From Flavobacterium ginsengisoli (lineage in GTDB: Bacteria; Bacteroidota; Bacteroidia; Flavobacteriales; Flavobacteriaceae), in contig NZ_CP121110.1 of assembly GCF_029625315.1 (NCBI RefSeq), forward strand, positions 1,789,501-1,853,500: a stretch of DNA of 64,000 bases, written 5' to 3'. Numbering within the stretch: the first letter of the stretch is position 1; each line of letters starts with the position of its first letter. The notes under the pieces are model-generated. The model ran no database searches. It saw nothing but the letters and a program-made list of their open reading frames with translations, and was not told the DNA's origin. Shown piece after piece: positions 38,712-48,246 of this stretch. Position numbers and translations under genes: made by a program.

Positions 38712-39444
38712 TTATTCTACTTCAACAAAGTCTTTTTCTAGTGTCACAGCTTTTGGAAATAAGATATTATTTTCCAAATGAATGTGCTTGTGTAAATCAG
38801 CTTCAAACTCTTTCAGCATAGCAAAAGTCACTCTGTAAGTCGTGCAAGCATCTGCTGGCGGAGTATAATTATCGGTCAACGCGACGATTTCTCTAAAACG
38901 TTCGCCTTCATTATCGTGTTCGTGCATCATCATCGCAATCGGATTGGAAACGGTTCCAAAAGATGGCTGAGATAAAATCCCGTCTGATTCTTTGGTTTTA
39001 ACCATTCTTTTTACAAATGGAAATAAAATCAATTCTTCTTTTTTCATGTGCTGAGATAATTCTCCTGCACAGCCAATAAACAATTCATTGATTTTAAATA
39101 ACTCAGGATGATTTGCTCCATGCACCTTGCATAATTTATCCAAAAAAGGTAGTAAAATATTCGTTTTTTCTTCTACATAACGATGATGTGTTTTCTCAAT
39201 ATAATCTGCCAATAAATCCAACGGCCATGAATTAAAATCAATACTTCCGCTATTTTCTGATTGTACAACTTGCAATACATTTTCTAGTAAAGCATCTGCA
39301 TCGATATTTTGTTTTTCGCATACTTCGGTTACTGTTCGGTTTCCTTTGCAGCAAAAATCTATTCTATATTTTGAAAAAACTGCAGACAGTTCTAAAATCC
39401 TCAGCCACAAAAGATCCTATTGTTTTGTTTTTTAAATTTTCCAT
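38712..39444 (-). CDS. ric: RIC/ScdA iron-sulfur cluster repair di-iron protein, one frameshift
   Basis: The gene would encode about 243 residues. RIC proteins repair iron-sulfur clusters damaged by NO or peroxide and act in the cytoplasm. The ScdA N-terminal domain is present (VFSKYRIDFCCKGNRTV with its cysteine pair), followed by a hemerythrin-like four-helix domain with histidines at HHRY, SQHMKKEE, MMHEHDNEGE and HKHIHLEN. The first 16 or so residues (from ATG 39444) are in another frame; the break at 39382-39387 is GCAGAC for GCAGC. The gene is 23 bases after the NO reductase gene, an arrangement that suits protection against NO. Confidence 0.92.
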
Positions 39445-39467
39445 GATAATCAATTTATTTTTGTGTT

Positions 39468-41701
39468 TTATTTTTTGTTTTTTAATGTCAGTTCAAATAC
39501 AAACCAGGCCATTGTTATAAACCCGATTCCGAAAATTGAATCTCCAATTGCTCGAAGCCATTTTAAAGTAATCATTGCTGGCTGCTGCATTAATTCTGAT
39601 GAACGAGCGTACCACATTCCGTGACTAATACTTTCAATTGCCTGCCAAACTCCAATTGGAAGAAGACTTAAGATTGCCATTAGAAATAAACCAATATTTA
39701 AAGACCAAAAAGTAATTTTAAGCAATTTGGTATTCCAGCTTACATTTCGGTATAAACTTCTCAGTACAAATAATACCAAACCAATTCCTAGCATTCCGTA
39801 CACTCCGAACAATGCCGTATGTCCATGTAAAGGTGTTGTATTTAATCCTTGAACATAATACAAGGCAATTGGCGGATTAATAATGAATCCGAAGATTCCC
39901 GCTCCAAGGAAATTCCAAAAAGCTACAGAAATCATAAAGTAAATTGGCCATTTATAATCGACAATCCATTGTGTTGATTTTGAGATTTTATAGTTTTGAT
40001 ACGCTTCAAACCCGATTAAAGTCAGCGGAACCACTTCTAAAGCGCTAAATGTTGCTCCTAAAGCCATAATTGCAGTTGGCGTTCCTGAGAAATACAAGTG
40101 ATGAAATGTTCCTAAAATACCTCCAGACATGAAAATAATAGTTGCAAAAAGCACATTTAAAGTCGCTGTTTTCGTTTTCAATAATCCCAAACGAACAAAC
40201 AGAAAGGCAATTACAACTGTTGCAAAAACTTCAAAGAATCCTTCAACCCAAAGGTGAACTACCCACCATCTCCAATATTCAGCAATAGCTAAATTAGTTT
40301 GTCTTCCCCACATTAATCCAGCTCCATAAAACATGGCAATTGCAGTACAAGAAACTAAAAACAAGATGATTAGGTTTTTCTCTTCTGTTTTTTTCTTTAA
40401 AACTGGAAGTAACGGACGAATCATTAAAGCCAACCATAAAAACAGTCCAACTAAAAGGAAAATCTGCCAGAAACGACCTAAATCAACATATTCATAACCT
40501 TGATGTCCGAACCAGAAATTTTGAACTAAATTTAATTTCTGCATTACTCCAAACCATTGTCCAGCCATAGAACCTAAAACAATAATCAATAGTGCAACAA
40601 ACAAGAAGTTGACACCAAAACATTGAAATTTAGGATCTTTACCCGAAACTGCTGGAGCGATATACAATCCTGTTGCCAGCCAAGCTGTAGCAATCCAGAA
40701 AATAGCCAATTGCGTGTGCCATGTACGCGTTACAGCATAAGGAAGAATTTTATCAATCGGGATTCCGTATAAACCATTTCCTTCCACTCCATAATGCGCT
40801 GTTATGATTCCGAAAACCATTTGCAGAACCATCAGCAAGCTCACAATCCAGAAATATTTGGTCACCAAGCCCATAGATTTGGTTTTGCTTTGCTTGATCA
40901 ATGGATCTTCTTTTGGAAGCGGAAATTCTTCTTCTTCACCTGATTTTGCATGATAGAAAACTAAGATTCCGACACTCAAAATCAGTAAAATTATACTTAC
41001 TCCAGACCAAGCTAAAAGTTCGGTTGTAGCTGTATTTCCTACCAATTCATCTGAAGGCCAGTTGTGCGTGTACGAAATATCTCCATTAGGACGATTGGTA
41101 ACTGTTGCCCAAGTTGCCCAAAAGAAAAAGGCATTCATTTTATGCATTCTCTCCTCATCTTTAATCGAGTTTTTCGGAATCGCATATTCTTCTCTCAACT
41201 TATCAAATTGAGGATCATTCGTAAAAAGACCTTTATAATATTCGCTTAAATACTCAATTGCGGCCAAACGATTTTCCGAAATGGTGAGCACTCCTGTCTC
41301 AGCATCGTATCGATTGGTTCTTAAATCTTTCTGCAAACGAACCTTAAGAGCCGATTGTTTTTCGGCGTCTAATTCATCATATTTTTGATTAAAATCTTTC
41401 TTAGCATAAATATCCAATATAAAAACGGCTTCTCTATGCAACCAATCTGCGGTCCAGTCTGGGGCCACATAAGCGCCGTGTCCCCAGATAGATCCCACTT
41501 CCTGGCCACCTATACTTTGCCAGATATTTTGTCCGTCTTTAATTTCGCTTCCGCTAAAAACGGCTTTACCAGAATCGGTTACAATTTCTTTCGGAACTGG
41601 TGGTGCCTGCTGATAGATTTCGTAACCATAATAACCCAGCACTGCAAATGATATACTCATTACCAATGCAAAAACCAGCCATAATTTTTTTCTCTTTTCA
41701 T
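39468..41701 (-). CDS. norB: Quinol-type nitric oxide reductase, one frameshift
   Basis: The gene would encode about 744 residues. This single-subunit enzyme reduces NO to N2O at the inner membrane, with quinol as the likely donor. An N-terminal helix is followed by a periplasmic domain (IWQSIGGQEVGSIWGHGAYV) typical of qNor, then about 12 helices with the heme-binding histidines WHTQLAIFW, EVFATVV (glutamates), GTFHHLYFSG and GHTALFGVYG. No separate norC is present. The start codon ATG 41701 and the first helix are separated by a homopolymer break (plus 41684-41690, seven T for eight). It follows the azurin-like gene by 91 bases. Confidence 0.93.
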
Positions 41702-41792
41702 TCTTTTCTCATTCAATAAAAGACATTTTTATCCTTTATCAGTTTTTAAAAAAACTCCAAAGCCAGTTACAGCATTTGGAGCTTTTGATTAT

Positions 41793-42321
41793 TTACTCAA
41801 CAATTAATACACCTTTCATCATGGCTACGTGACCAGGGAAAGAACAAATAAATGGATATGATCCTTTTTTATCAATTGTAAACTCGATTGTATCTTCTTC
41901 TCCACCACCAATTAATTTAGTGTGCGCAATGATTGAAGCTTTTTCAGATTCTGGAATATAATCAGTTGCTTTGGCATCATTTGCTTTTAACGCAAAAGCT
42001 CGCTTGGTCTGTTCCTTCTTGCAAAATCACTAAATTATGTCCCATTGCTTCTTTCGGGATTTTACCAACGTGTTTCAAAGTCAATTTGATTGGTTTTCCG
42101 GCAACAGCTTTCAATTCATTTACATTAAATTGCATTTGGTCATTTCCTTCAATAACTAAAACATTTTCTTCTGTGGCTGCAGCCGCTGGAGCTTGTTCGC
42201 CTTCAGTAGAAGTTTCGGTTGTTTCTGTCGGTTCAGCTGGAGTAGTTTCTTTTTTACCGCAAGAAGTAACTGCTAAAAATCCCATTAGGATTAGTACTGA
42301 AATTTTGGTTTTTGTATTCAT
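41793..42321 (-). CDS. Azurin-like cupredoxin lipoprotein, one frameshift
   Basis: The gene would encode 175 residues. A lipobox (FLAVTSC, Cys21) leads to a 30-residue linker rich in Thr, Glu and Ala and an azurin-type cupredoxin. The copper ligands are His95 (GHNLVIL) and the C-x4-H-x3-M motif Cys159, His164, Met168 (CSFPGHVAMM). As an electron carrier it could feed NirK or NO reductase. The frame breaks at 41998-42003, GCTCGC for GCTGC. It lies 20 bases after the Rrf2 regulator gene. Confidence 0.93.
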
Positions 42322-42341
42322 TTTTAAGATATTTAATAATA

Positions 42342-42791
42342 TTAATTGTTCGCATTTGTCGCTTTAAGAAAGAAATCTCCCGATTTCACATCAGAAGCTA
42401 ACTGTTCTAAAGTTGTATTTTTAAGCATTTCTAACAGCAGTCCTCTTATTTTCTTAAACTCGTGATGAACTGGGCAAGGATGTTCTTCTGAGCATTCTTT
42501 CAATCCTATTCCACAACCGCTGTATATTTTATTTCCGTCAATAGCATCTACAATCTGAATTAACTTTATTTTTTTCGATGCTTCTGGCGAAACTTCAAAT
42601 CCGCCCCCAACTCCTTTTGTTGAATGAATTATGCTGCTTTTGGTTAAAACCTGCATAATCTTGGCTGTAAATGGTTCTGGCGAATCAATTTCTTTCGCAA
42701 CATCTTTTATTCCAACCCTAATCCCTTTAGAAGATTTGGTTGCAATAAATATTGAAGCTCTTATTCCGTACTCACACGCTTTTGAAAACAT
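42342..42791 (-). CDS. Rrf2-family regulator, NsrR-like
   Basis: The 149-residue protein has a winged helix-turn-helix N-terminus and three conserved cysteines, Cys93, Cys100 and Cys106, for an iron-sulfur cluster. The spacing (x6, x5) is near IscR and NsrR. As the first gene of the NO-handling run it most likely senses NO and controls the azurin, norB and RIC genes. Iron or cysteine sensing is the alternative. The start is ATG 42791, and a promoter with full -33 and -7 elements lies just upstream. Confidence 0.88.
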   Translation of the reverse strand: MFSKACEYGIRASIFIATKSSKGIRVGIKDVAKEIDSPEPFTAKIMQVLTKSSIIHSTKGVGGGFEVSPEASKKIKLIQIVDAIDGNKIYSGCGIGLKECSEEHPCPVHHEFKKIRGLLLEMLKNTTLEQLASDVKSGDFFLKATNANN

Positions 42792-42812
42792 ACATCCCTA
42801 ATTAATTCTAGA

Positions 42813-42844
42813 CAAAGATATACAGGTTTTAAATAAAAGACAAA
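42813..42844 (-). promoter_or_regulatory. Promoter of the NO-handling gene run
   Basis: On the minus strand TTTG (plus 42841-42844) and TATCTTTG (plus 42813-42820) are separated by 20 bases, a full match to the consensus TTTG-N17-23-TAnnTTTG. A small inverted repeat AAAGA-N8-TCTTT (42836-42853) overlaps the -33 part and could be an operator, perhaps for the Rrf2 protein itself. Confidence 0.65.
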
Positions 42845-42955
42845 TTTATCTTTAATTATTTTTCTAAAGATCAAATATTATTTATAATGAAACTAATTAG
42901 TGCCAATAATTACACATATTCATCATTCAATTCTGATAAAACCCAATTTTAATTT

Positions 42956-42963
42956 TAACTTTG
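42956..42963 (+). promoter_or_regulatory. -7 promoter box of the NYN gene
   Basis: TAACTTTG matches TAnnTTTG, 28 bases before ATG 42992. No -33 TTG is evident. Confidence 0.5.
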
Positions 42964-42991
42964 AGAGTATTAAATTTTAAATATTTAACAA

Positions 42992-43771
42992 ATGCCTTTA
43001 AGCAATTCAAAAGATTTAAAACTGGCAGTCCTTATTGATGCAGACAATGTGCCATATAGCAATGTAAAAGGCATGATGGAAGAAATTGCAAAACTTGGAA
43101 CGCCAACTACAAAAAGGATTTATGCCGATTGGACAAAACCAAACGCAAATGGCTGGAAAGGTGTTTTATTAGAACATGCTATTACTCCTATTCAACAATA
43201 TAGTTACACGGTGGGAAAAAACTCATCAGATTCTGCTCTAATTATTGATGCAATGGATTTGCTTTATTCTGGAAAATTAGATGGTTTTTGCATTGTTTCC
43301 AGCGACAGCGATTTTACACGTCTTGCCATTCGGCTTCGTGAATCGGGTATGAAAGTAATTGGCATTGGAGAAAAGAAAACGCCAAACTCGTTTATTGTGG
43401 CCTGCGACCGATTTATTTATATTGAGGTTTTGGATGGAGCTATTCAAAAGAAAAAACCTAAAACAACCACTACCGATACCAAAAAGCCAATTGAAAAACC
43501 TGCCGAGAAAGCACTTCATAAAATTGACAAACAAACCATTGAACTTATTGAGGCTACAATCGAAGATATTGAAGATGACGATGGTTGGGCATTTCTTGGT
43601 GATGTCGGGAATCTGATCGTCAAGAAAAAACCCGAATTTGACCCTCGAAACTATGGTTTCTCTAAATTGACTCCGATGCTTAAATCATTGACTGATATTC
43701 TGGAAATTGACGAAAGAGAGTCAGACAAAAAAGGAATCAAACACGTTTATGTACGTCTAAGATTCAACTAA
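42992..43771 (+). CDS. NYN-domain RNase-like protein with C-terminal LOTUS-like domain
   Basis: This 259-residue protein has an N-terminal NYN (PIN-like) domain with acidic residues LIDADN, SSDSALIIDAMDLL and SSDSDFTRLA. After a Lys/Thr/Pro-rich linker (about 155-180) a C-terminal winged-helix domain resembles the OST-HTH/LOTUS fold: GWAFLGDVGNLIVKKKPEFD and YGFSKLTPMLKSL. It probably binds and cleaves RNA; neither the substrate nor activity is proven. It is divergent from the Rrf2 regulator gene and not obviously part of the NO system. Confidence 0.85.
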   Translation: MPLSNSKDLKLAVLIDADNVPYSNVKGMMEEIAKLGTPTTKRIYADWTKPNANGWKGVLLEHAITPIQQYSYTVGKNSSDSALIIDAMDLLYSGKLDGFCIVSSDSDFTRLAIRLRESGMKVIGIGEKKTPNSFIVACDRFIYIEVLDGAIQKKKPKTTTTDTKKPIEKPAEKALHKIDKQTIELIEATIEDIEDDDGWAFLGDVGNLIVKKKPEFDPRNYGFSKLTPMLKSLTDILEIDERESDKKGIKHVYVRLRFN

Positions 43772-43807
43772 TTATCACATTTATTACCTATTTAATTTTT
43801 TAAAAAC

Positions 43808-45324
43808 ATGAGAAAAAAATTCTTTATTTACGGATTCTTATTGTTTCTAATTGTTGCTCGCAATTTATTACTATACTGGACGAGGTTATTTGCTCGTATT
43901 TATTATTCCAATCTTACTAATTGTAGGAGTTTATAATGCATCTCAAGAAAAACACGCTATTTTAAGAAACTTTCCTGTTCTAGGTTATTTCAGATATTTA
44001 TTTGAAATGATCGCGCCTGAGATTCAGCAATATTTTATTGAAAGATCTACAGACGGAAAACCTTTTTCTAGAAATCAGCGTTCTTTAGTGTATCAAAGAG
44101 CTAAAAATATTGATTCGAGCACTCCATTTGGAACACAATTAAACTTAAATACTGAAAACTACGAAGGAATCAAGCATTCTATTTTTCCTGCAAAAGTAAA
44201 CGAAGAATTACCTCGTGTATTAGTTGGAGGAAAAGATTGCAAACAACCTTATTCTGCTTCTTTATTTAACGTTTCGGCAATGAGTTTCGGTTCACTGAGC
44301 GAACATGCAGTTCGCGCCATTAATATTGGAGCAAAAAAAGGAAATTTCTACCAAAACACAGGAGAAGGTGGATTAACTGAATTTCACCTTGCCGGAGGCG
44401 GAGATATTACTTGGCAGATTGGTACAGGATATTTTGGCTGTCGTGATGCCGAAGGAAATTTTAGTCCTGAAAATTTCTCAGAAAAAGCAAATCTTCCAAA
44501 TGTAAAGATGATCGAGATTAAAATTTCTCAAGGTGCAAAACCAGGTCATGGAGGTGTGTTGCCTGCAGCTAAAAACACAGAACAGATTGCTAAAATTAGA
44601 GGGGTTGTACCACATACGATGATTCTTTCTCCTCCAGGCCATCATGCTTTTTCTGATGCTAATGGATTAATTAAGTTTATTAAACAATTACGCGAGTTAT
44701 CTAACGGAAAACCAATCGGATTTAAATTATGTATTGGCAATACTGAGGAGTTTGAAGCAATCTGCCAAGAGATGATCAATGAAGACACTTATCCCGATTT
44801 CATTACCGTTGATGGTGCAGAAGGTGGAACTGGAGCTGCTCCGCTTGAATTCGCAGATGGTGTTGGAATGCCTTTTGAACCTGCATTGATCTTTGTAAAT
44901 AAAACTTTAGTGCGCTTAGGTATTCGTGATAAAATGCGCATTATTGGAAGTGGAAAAATCATTTCGGGTTATTCTATTTTACATGCCATTGCACTTGGAG
45001 CAGATATGTGTAACAGCGCAAGAGGATTTATGTTTTCTTTAGGTTGCATTCAAGCTTTACGTTGTCATAATAACGAATGTCCAACGGGAGTCGCAACACA
45101 AAACAAAATGCTAATGAAAGGTTTGGTTGTTACTGATAAATCTGAAAGAGTGTATCACTTCCATAAAAATACGCTTCATGCCGCAAATGAACTTTTGGCT
45201 GCAGACTGGAAAAACATCATTTGCAGATGTTGATATTAATATTTTTATGAGAGGAGATGAGTTTACCAACTTGTCAGAACTTTATTTCCCTGATAATTTG
45301 AAAAACGTTACTCAGTTCTCATAA
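43808..45324 (+). CDS. FMN-binding glutamate synthase family protein, two frame breaks
   Basis: The gene would encode about 504 residues. An N-terminal membrane helix leads to a glutamate synthase-like FMN domain with AMSFGSLSEHAVRAINIGAK, TVDGAEGGTGAAP and a cysteine cluster for an iron-sulfur centre (CIQALRCHNNEC). These single-subunit relatives lack the glutaminase domain, so glutamate synthesis is not proven; another flavin-dependent reaction is possible. The frame breaks at 43856-43861 (GCTCGC for GCTGC) and 45201-45206 (GCAGAC for GCAGC). The end matches a strong terminator at 45322. Confidence 0.85.
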
Positions 45325-45360
45325 AAAAATCCTCTTCAAATGAAGAGGATTTTTTTTTAT
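45322..45360. terminator. Bidirectional terminator
   Basis: A 15-base stem (AAAAAATCCTCTTCA with its complement, loop AA) flanked by long A and T runs separates the convergent genes ending at 45324 and 45374. Confidence 0.92.
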
Positions 45361-45373
45361 GCATAATATTCAA

Positions 45374-45805
45374 TTATAATTTTGCCGTTTCTTTTCCTGC
45401 TTTTGCAGTTCCTTCTAAAACCGCTAACTCATCTTGATCTACTACTTCTTGGGCTAAAATAGCATTATTATAAGCTAAAAAATAGACGTCGAATTTTACT
45501 CCTTCAGCAATAAGAGAAGAAGAAATCTGATCATTCTTAATCATCTCTTTTAATAAGTCTGGAAATGATTCTTTGTAGGCTAGTTTATTTGCATCGTTTT
45601 CTTCTAAATTGGTTTCAATTCTAATTTCGATTTTATTGTCATTTAGAAACGCTTTTGCTGATGTACTCGTAATTCCGCTTCCTTTTATAGAGACAGAATT
45701 ATTGTAATTACTTACATGTTCCTGTATTTTTTGCTTGGTATTTTTACAGCTTACCAAGAATAATGCAAAGGCGAATGCGAATGCGATTTGGGTAATTTTT
45801 TTCAT
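45374..45805 (-). CDS. Lipoprotein, paralogue of the next gene
   Basis: The 143-residue lipoprotein has its lipobox at FLVSCKNTKQ (Cys20). It shares the pattern CKNTKQK-QE, DNKIEIR-ET-LE-N-ANK and FDVYFLA-NN with the protein encoded at 46072-46479, so the two are tandem paralogues. The C-terminus here is longer and Lys/Ala-rich. The function is unknown. A -7 box (plus 45837-45844) indicates its own promoter. Confidence 0.8.
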   Translation of the reverse strand: MKKITQIAFAFAFALFLVSCKNTKQKIQEHVSNYNNSVSIKGSGITSTSAKAFLNDNKIEIRIETNLEENDANKLAYKESFPDLLKEMIKNDQISSSLIAEGVKFDVYFLAYNNAILAQEVVDQDELAVLEGTAKAGKETAKL

Positions 45806-45836
45806 AATTTTTTGGTTTAATAGTTATTTTTTAACT

Positions 45837-45844
45837 CAAACATA
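45837..45844 (-). promoter_or_regulatory. -7 promoter box
   Basis: Read on the minus strand the box is TATGTTTG (TAnnTTTG), 32 bases before the ATG at 45805. Confidence 0.5.
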
Positions 45845-45983
45845 ATTAATTCATAACACAAAAACAATATTCAATTACAAAAATCACATACACAATTCTT
45901 TGAATACAAACCAATTACCTGCTTAAAAAGAGGGATATTTGTAAGAATAAAACGTTTATTCTACACTTAACTTTTAGTCGTAA

Positions 45984-46023
45984 ACATAAAAAAGTCTCTT
46001 TAAAATTTATTTAAAGAGACTTT
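45984..46023 (-). terminator. Intrinsic terminator
   Basis: A 14-base perfect stem (45991-46004 and 46010-46023, AAAGTCTCTTTAAA) with a T-run on the minus strand. It lies after the gene ending at 46072. Confidence 0.88.
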
Positions 46024-46071
46024 CAATATGTAAGAATTAAAATAATTTGTATTTCTACAAAACTCCATTTA

Positions 46072-46479
46072 TTATTTCAAAAAATCTTTAAGCGATTCGC
46101 CCGTTAGTGTTTCTTTATCTAAAACAGTATTATCATCTGCTAGAAAATAAACATCAAATTGAACCCCTTCTTCTATTAATTGTCTTGGAATCTCGTCTTT
46201 ATCAATCATCAATTTTATTAATTTTGAAAAAGAAATAACAGCTGCCGACTTATTTGCTTCATTTTGTTCCAAATCGGTTTCAAAACGCAACTCTATTTTA
46301 TCATCATTAATATAACCTCTTGCTGTAGTAAGTGTTACATTTTCAGCTCTAAAACTTGGCGCAATAGTTTTGTTGTAGGTTACAACATACTCTTGAAGTT
46401 TTTGTTTGGTATTTTTACAGCTCGCAAGCATTAATACCATCATTATTGCAAAGGCAATTTGGCTTATTTTCTTTAGCAT
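46072..46479 (-). CDS. Lipoprotein, paralogue of the previous gene
   Basis: The 135-residue lipoprotein has its lipobox at MLASCKNTKQ (Cys21) and a domain like that of its neighbour at 45374 (about a third of the residues identical by eye). It lies six bases after the GH88 gene on the same strand, so it is probably translated from the same transcript. The function is unknown. A periplasmic location is likely, because the residues after the cysteine are basic. Confidence 0.8.
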   Translation of the reverse strand: MLKKISQIAFAIMMVLMLASCKNTKQKLQEYVVTYNKTIAPSFRAENVTLTTARGYINDDKIELRFETDLEQNEANKSAAVISFSKLIKLMIDKDEIPRQLIEEGVQFDVYFLADDNTVLDKETLTGESLKDFLK

Positions 46480-46485
46480 AATATT

Positions 46486-47663
46486 CTATTTTAATTTTTG
46501 AAGTCTTAATAATGCCTCAAGATAATAATAATCTGCGTAATTTATAGAACAATCGATCTCACTGTTTGCTGGTTTATGTCCTGTTGAATGCAATAAAAAT
46601 GCTGAATTAACATCATGACTCTGATAATGATCTGAAAGCGAAACGATCATCTTTTTAGCTTTTGTCAAATATTCAGCTTTTAAATTCTTGTCTTTTGTGT
46701 ACGAACTTAATTCTAAAAGTGCAGACGAAACAATAGCCGCCGCCGAAGCATCTCGAGGCTCATTTGGAATGTTTGGCGCATTAAAATCCCAATACGGAAT
46801 TAAATCTTCTGTTGTTAATTTATCTAAATAAACACGGGCTAATTTATGTGCAAAATCTAAAAACTTAGTATCTTTTGTTTCTCTATAGGTCATTGTAAAA
46901 CCATAAATAGCCCATGCTTGGCCACGCGCCCACATACTATCATCACTATATCCTTGGGCTGTTCTTCCTTTTATCTTTTTTCCCGTTTCGAAATCGTAAA
47001 TGATTACGTGATAAGAAGTATTATCTGGTCTAAAATGATTTGCCATTGTGGTTTCGGCATGCTTTACAGCTATGTCGTATAAATTTTTACTTCCGCCATT
47101 TTTTGAAGCCCAAAACAAAAGCTCTAAATTCATCATATTGTCTATAATCGTATTATGCCCACCCATTTTATTATGTGGCCAAGATTGTATTGTTCCCACT
47201 TTCGGATTAAAAAGTGTAGCAAGCGTATCGGCAGTTTTTAGAATGATTTCTTTGTATTCCTTATTTTTGGTCAATCGATATCCGTTTCCGAAACTATTGA
47301 AAACCTGAAAACCTAAATCATGATCTGCAGCTTTTGTAATCGATAAAGGCGTTAAGAAACGAGTAAATTTATCGGCTTCTTTTTCCCATTTTTTATCTTT
47401 TGTCGCTTCATATAAAAACCATAATTCTCCGGCCAAAATCCGCTTGTCCAATCTTTATAGTCAACAAATTTCCATTCTTTACTTCCGTTTGAAACTGTTC
47501 TTGGCGAAGTTCCGTCATTCGGAATTACTTGTAACGTTTTTGAAGCTTGTTCTGCACAGTAATCTAACTGTTTTTTAATATTAAATGTTTTGTCTTTTTG
47601 AGAATAACCTTGATTTCCTAGAATAAACAATGAGGCAATCAGAGTGAAAATTTTTGCATTCAT
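46486..47663 (-). CDS. GH88-type unsaturated glucuronyl hydrolase, one frameshift
   Basis: The gene would encode about 392 residues with a signal peptide (MNAKIFTLIASLFILGNQGY). The (alpha/alpha)6-barrel enzyme removes unsaturated uronic acids left by polysaccharide lyases. The motif HDLGFQVFNSFG carries the first catalytic aspartate and IDNMMNLELLFWA the second. WPHNKMGGHN and GYSDDSMWARGQAWA are further hallmarks. Near 47429 a frame break (CCGG for probably CCCGG on the plus strand) joins two frames; the restored SGFWPGELWFLY fits the family. No lyase gene is near. The first paralogous lipoprotein gene follows after six bases. Confidence 0.9.
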
Positions 47664-47862
47664 GTGGTAGATAGTTTGTTTAATCGATAAATTTATGAAA
47701 TAAAAAATTTCTAATAGAGTTTTGTATTTTTTGACACCTAAAAATGTATTATTGATTACCTCATTCTACAAACCTTTGATCTAGTTTGTCATTCCAGAAT
47801 AACGAGACTTAATCTCTTTTAAAAATTTCATATAAATTTGTTGCACCTAAAGTAATCTCAAC

Positions 47863-48246
47863 TTGAACAAAACCAGAATATACTATTTCGCAATTTTTCT
47901 AAGTATCATTTTCCTCGGAATCCTTTCTAGAAAAATCCCTTTTATCCCTTTATGGATTGGCGATTTTCTTTATGCAGTAATGATTTACTTTTTAGTTAGA
48001 ATATTTCTCCCGTTCAAAAACGCATTTTTGATATTCTTTCTTTCGCTGTTAATTTGTTATTGCATTGAATTTCTTCAATTGTATCAAGCGGAATGGATCA
48101 TTGAATTAAGAAAAACTCTTTTTGGAAGATACGTTCTAGGTCAAGGTTTTTTATGGTCGGATATTCTGGCTTACACTTTTGGAATTTTTTCAGCTTTTAT
48201 CTCAGAAAAAATCATTCTAAAATTTTTCACTCAAAAGTCTGAGTAA
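47863..48246 (+). CDS. DUF2809 family membrane protein
   Basis: The 127-residue protein has four hydrophobic helices with short loops, as in the DUF2809 family. LLICYCIEFLQLYQAEWI and LGQGFLWSDILAYTFGIFSA are the conserved segments. No biochemical function is established. The start is TTG at 47863 because no ATG lies in the first helix. Its last 20 bases overlap the end of the convergent ABC transporter gene. Confidence 0.75.
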   Translation: MNKTRIYYFAIFLSIIFLGILSRKIPFIPLWIGDFLYAVMIYFLVRIFLPFKNAFLIFFLSLLICYCIEFLQLYQAEWIIELRKTLFGRYVLGQGFLWSDILAYTFGIFSAFISEKIILKFFTQKSE

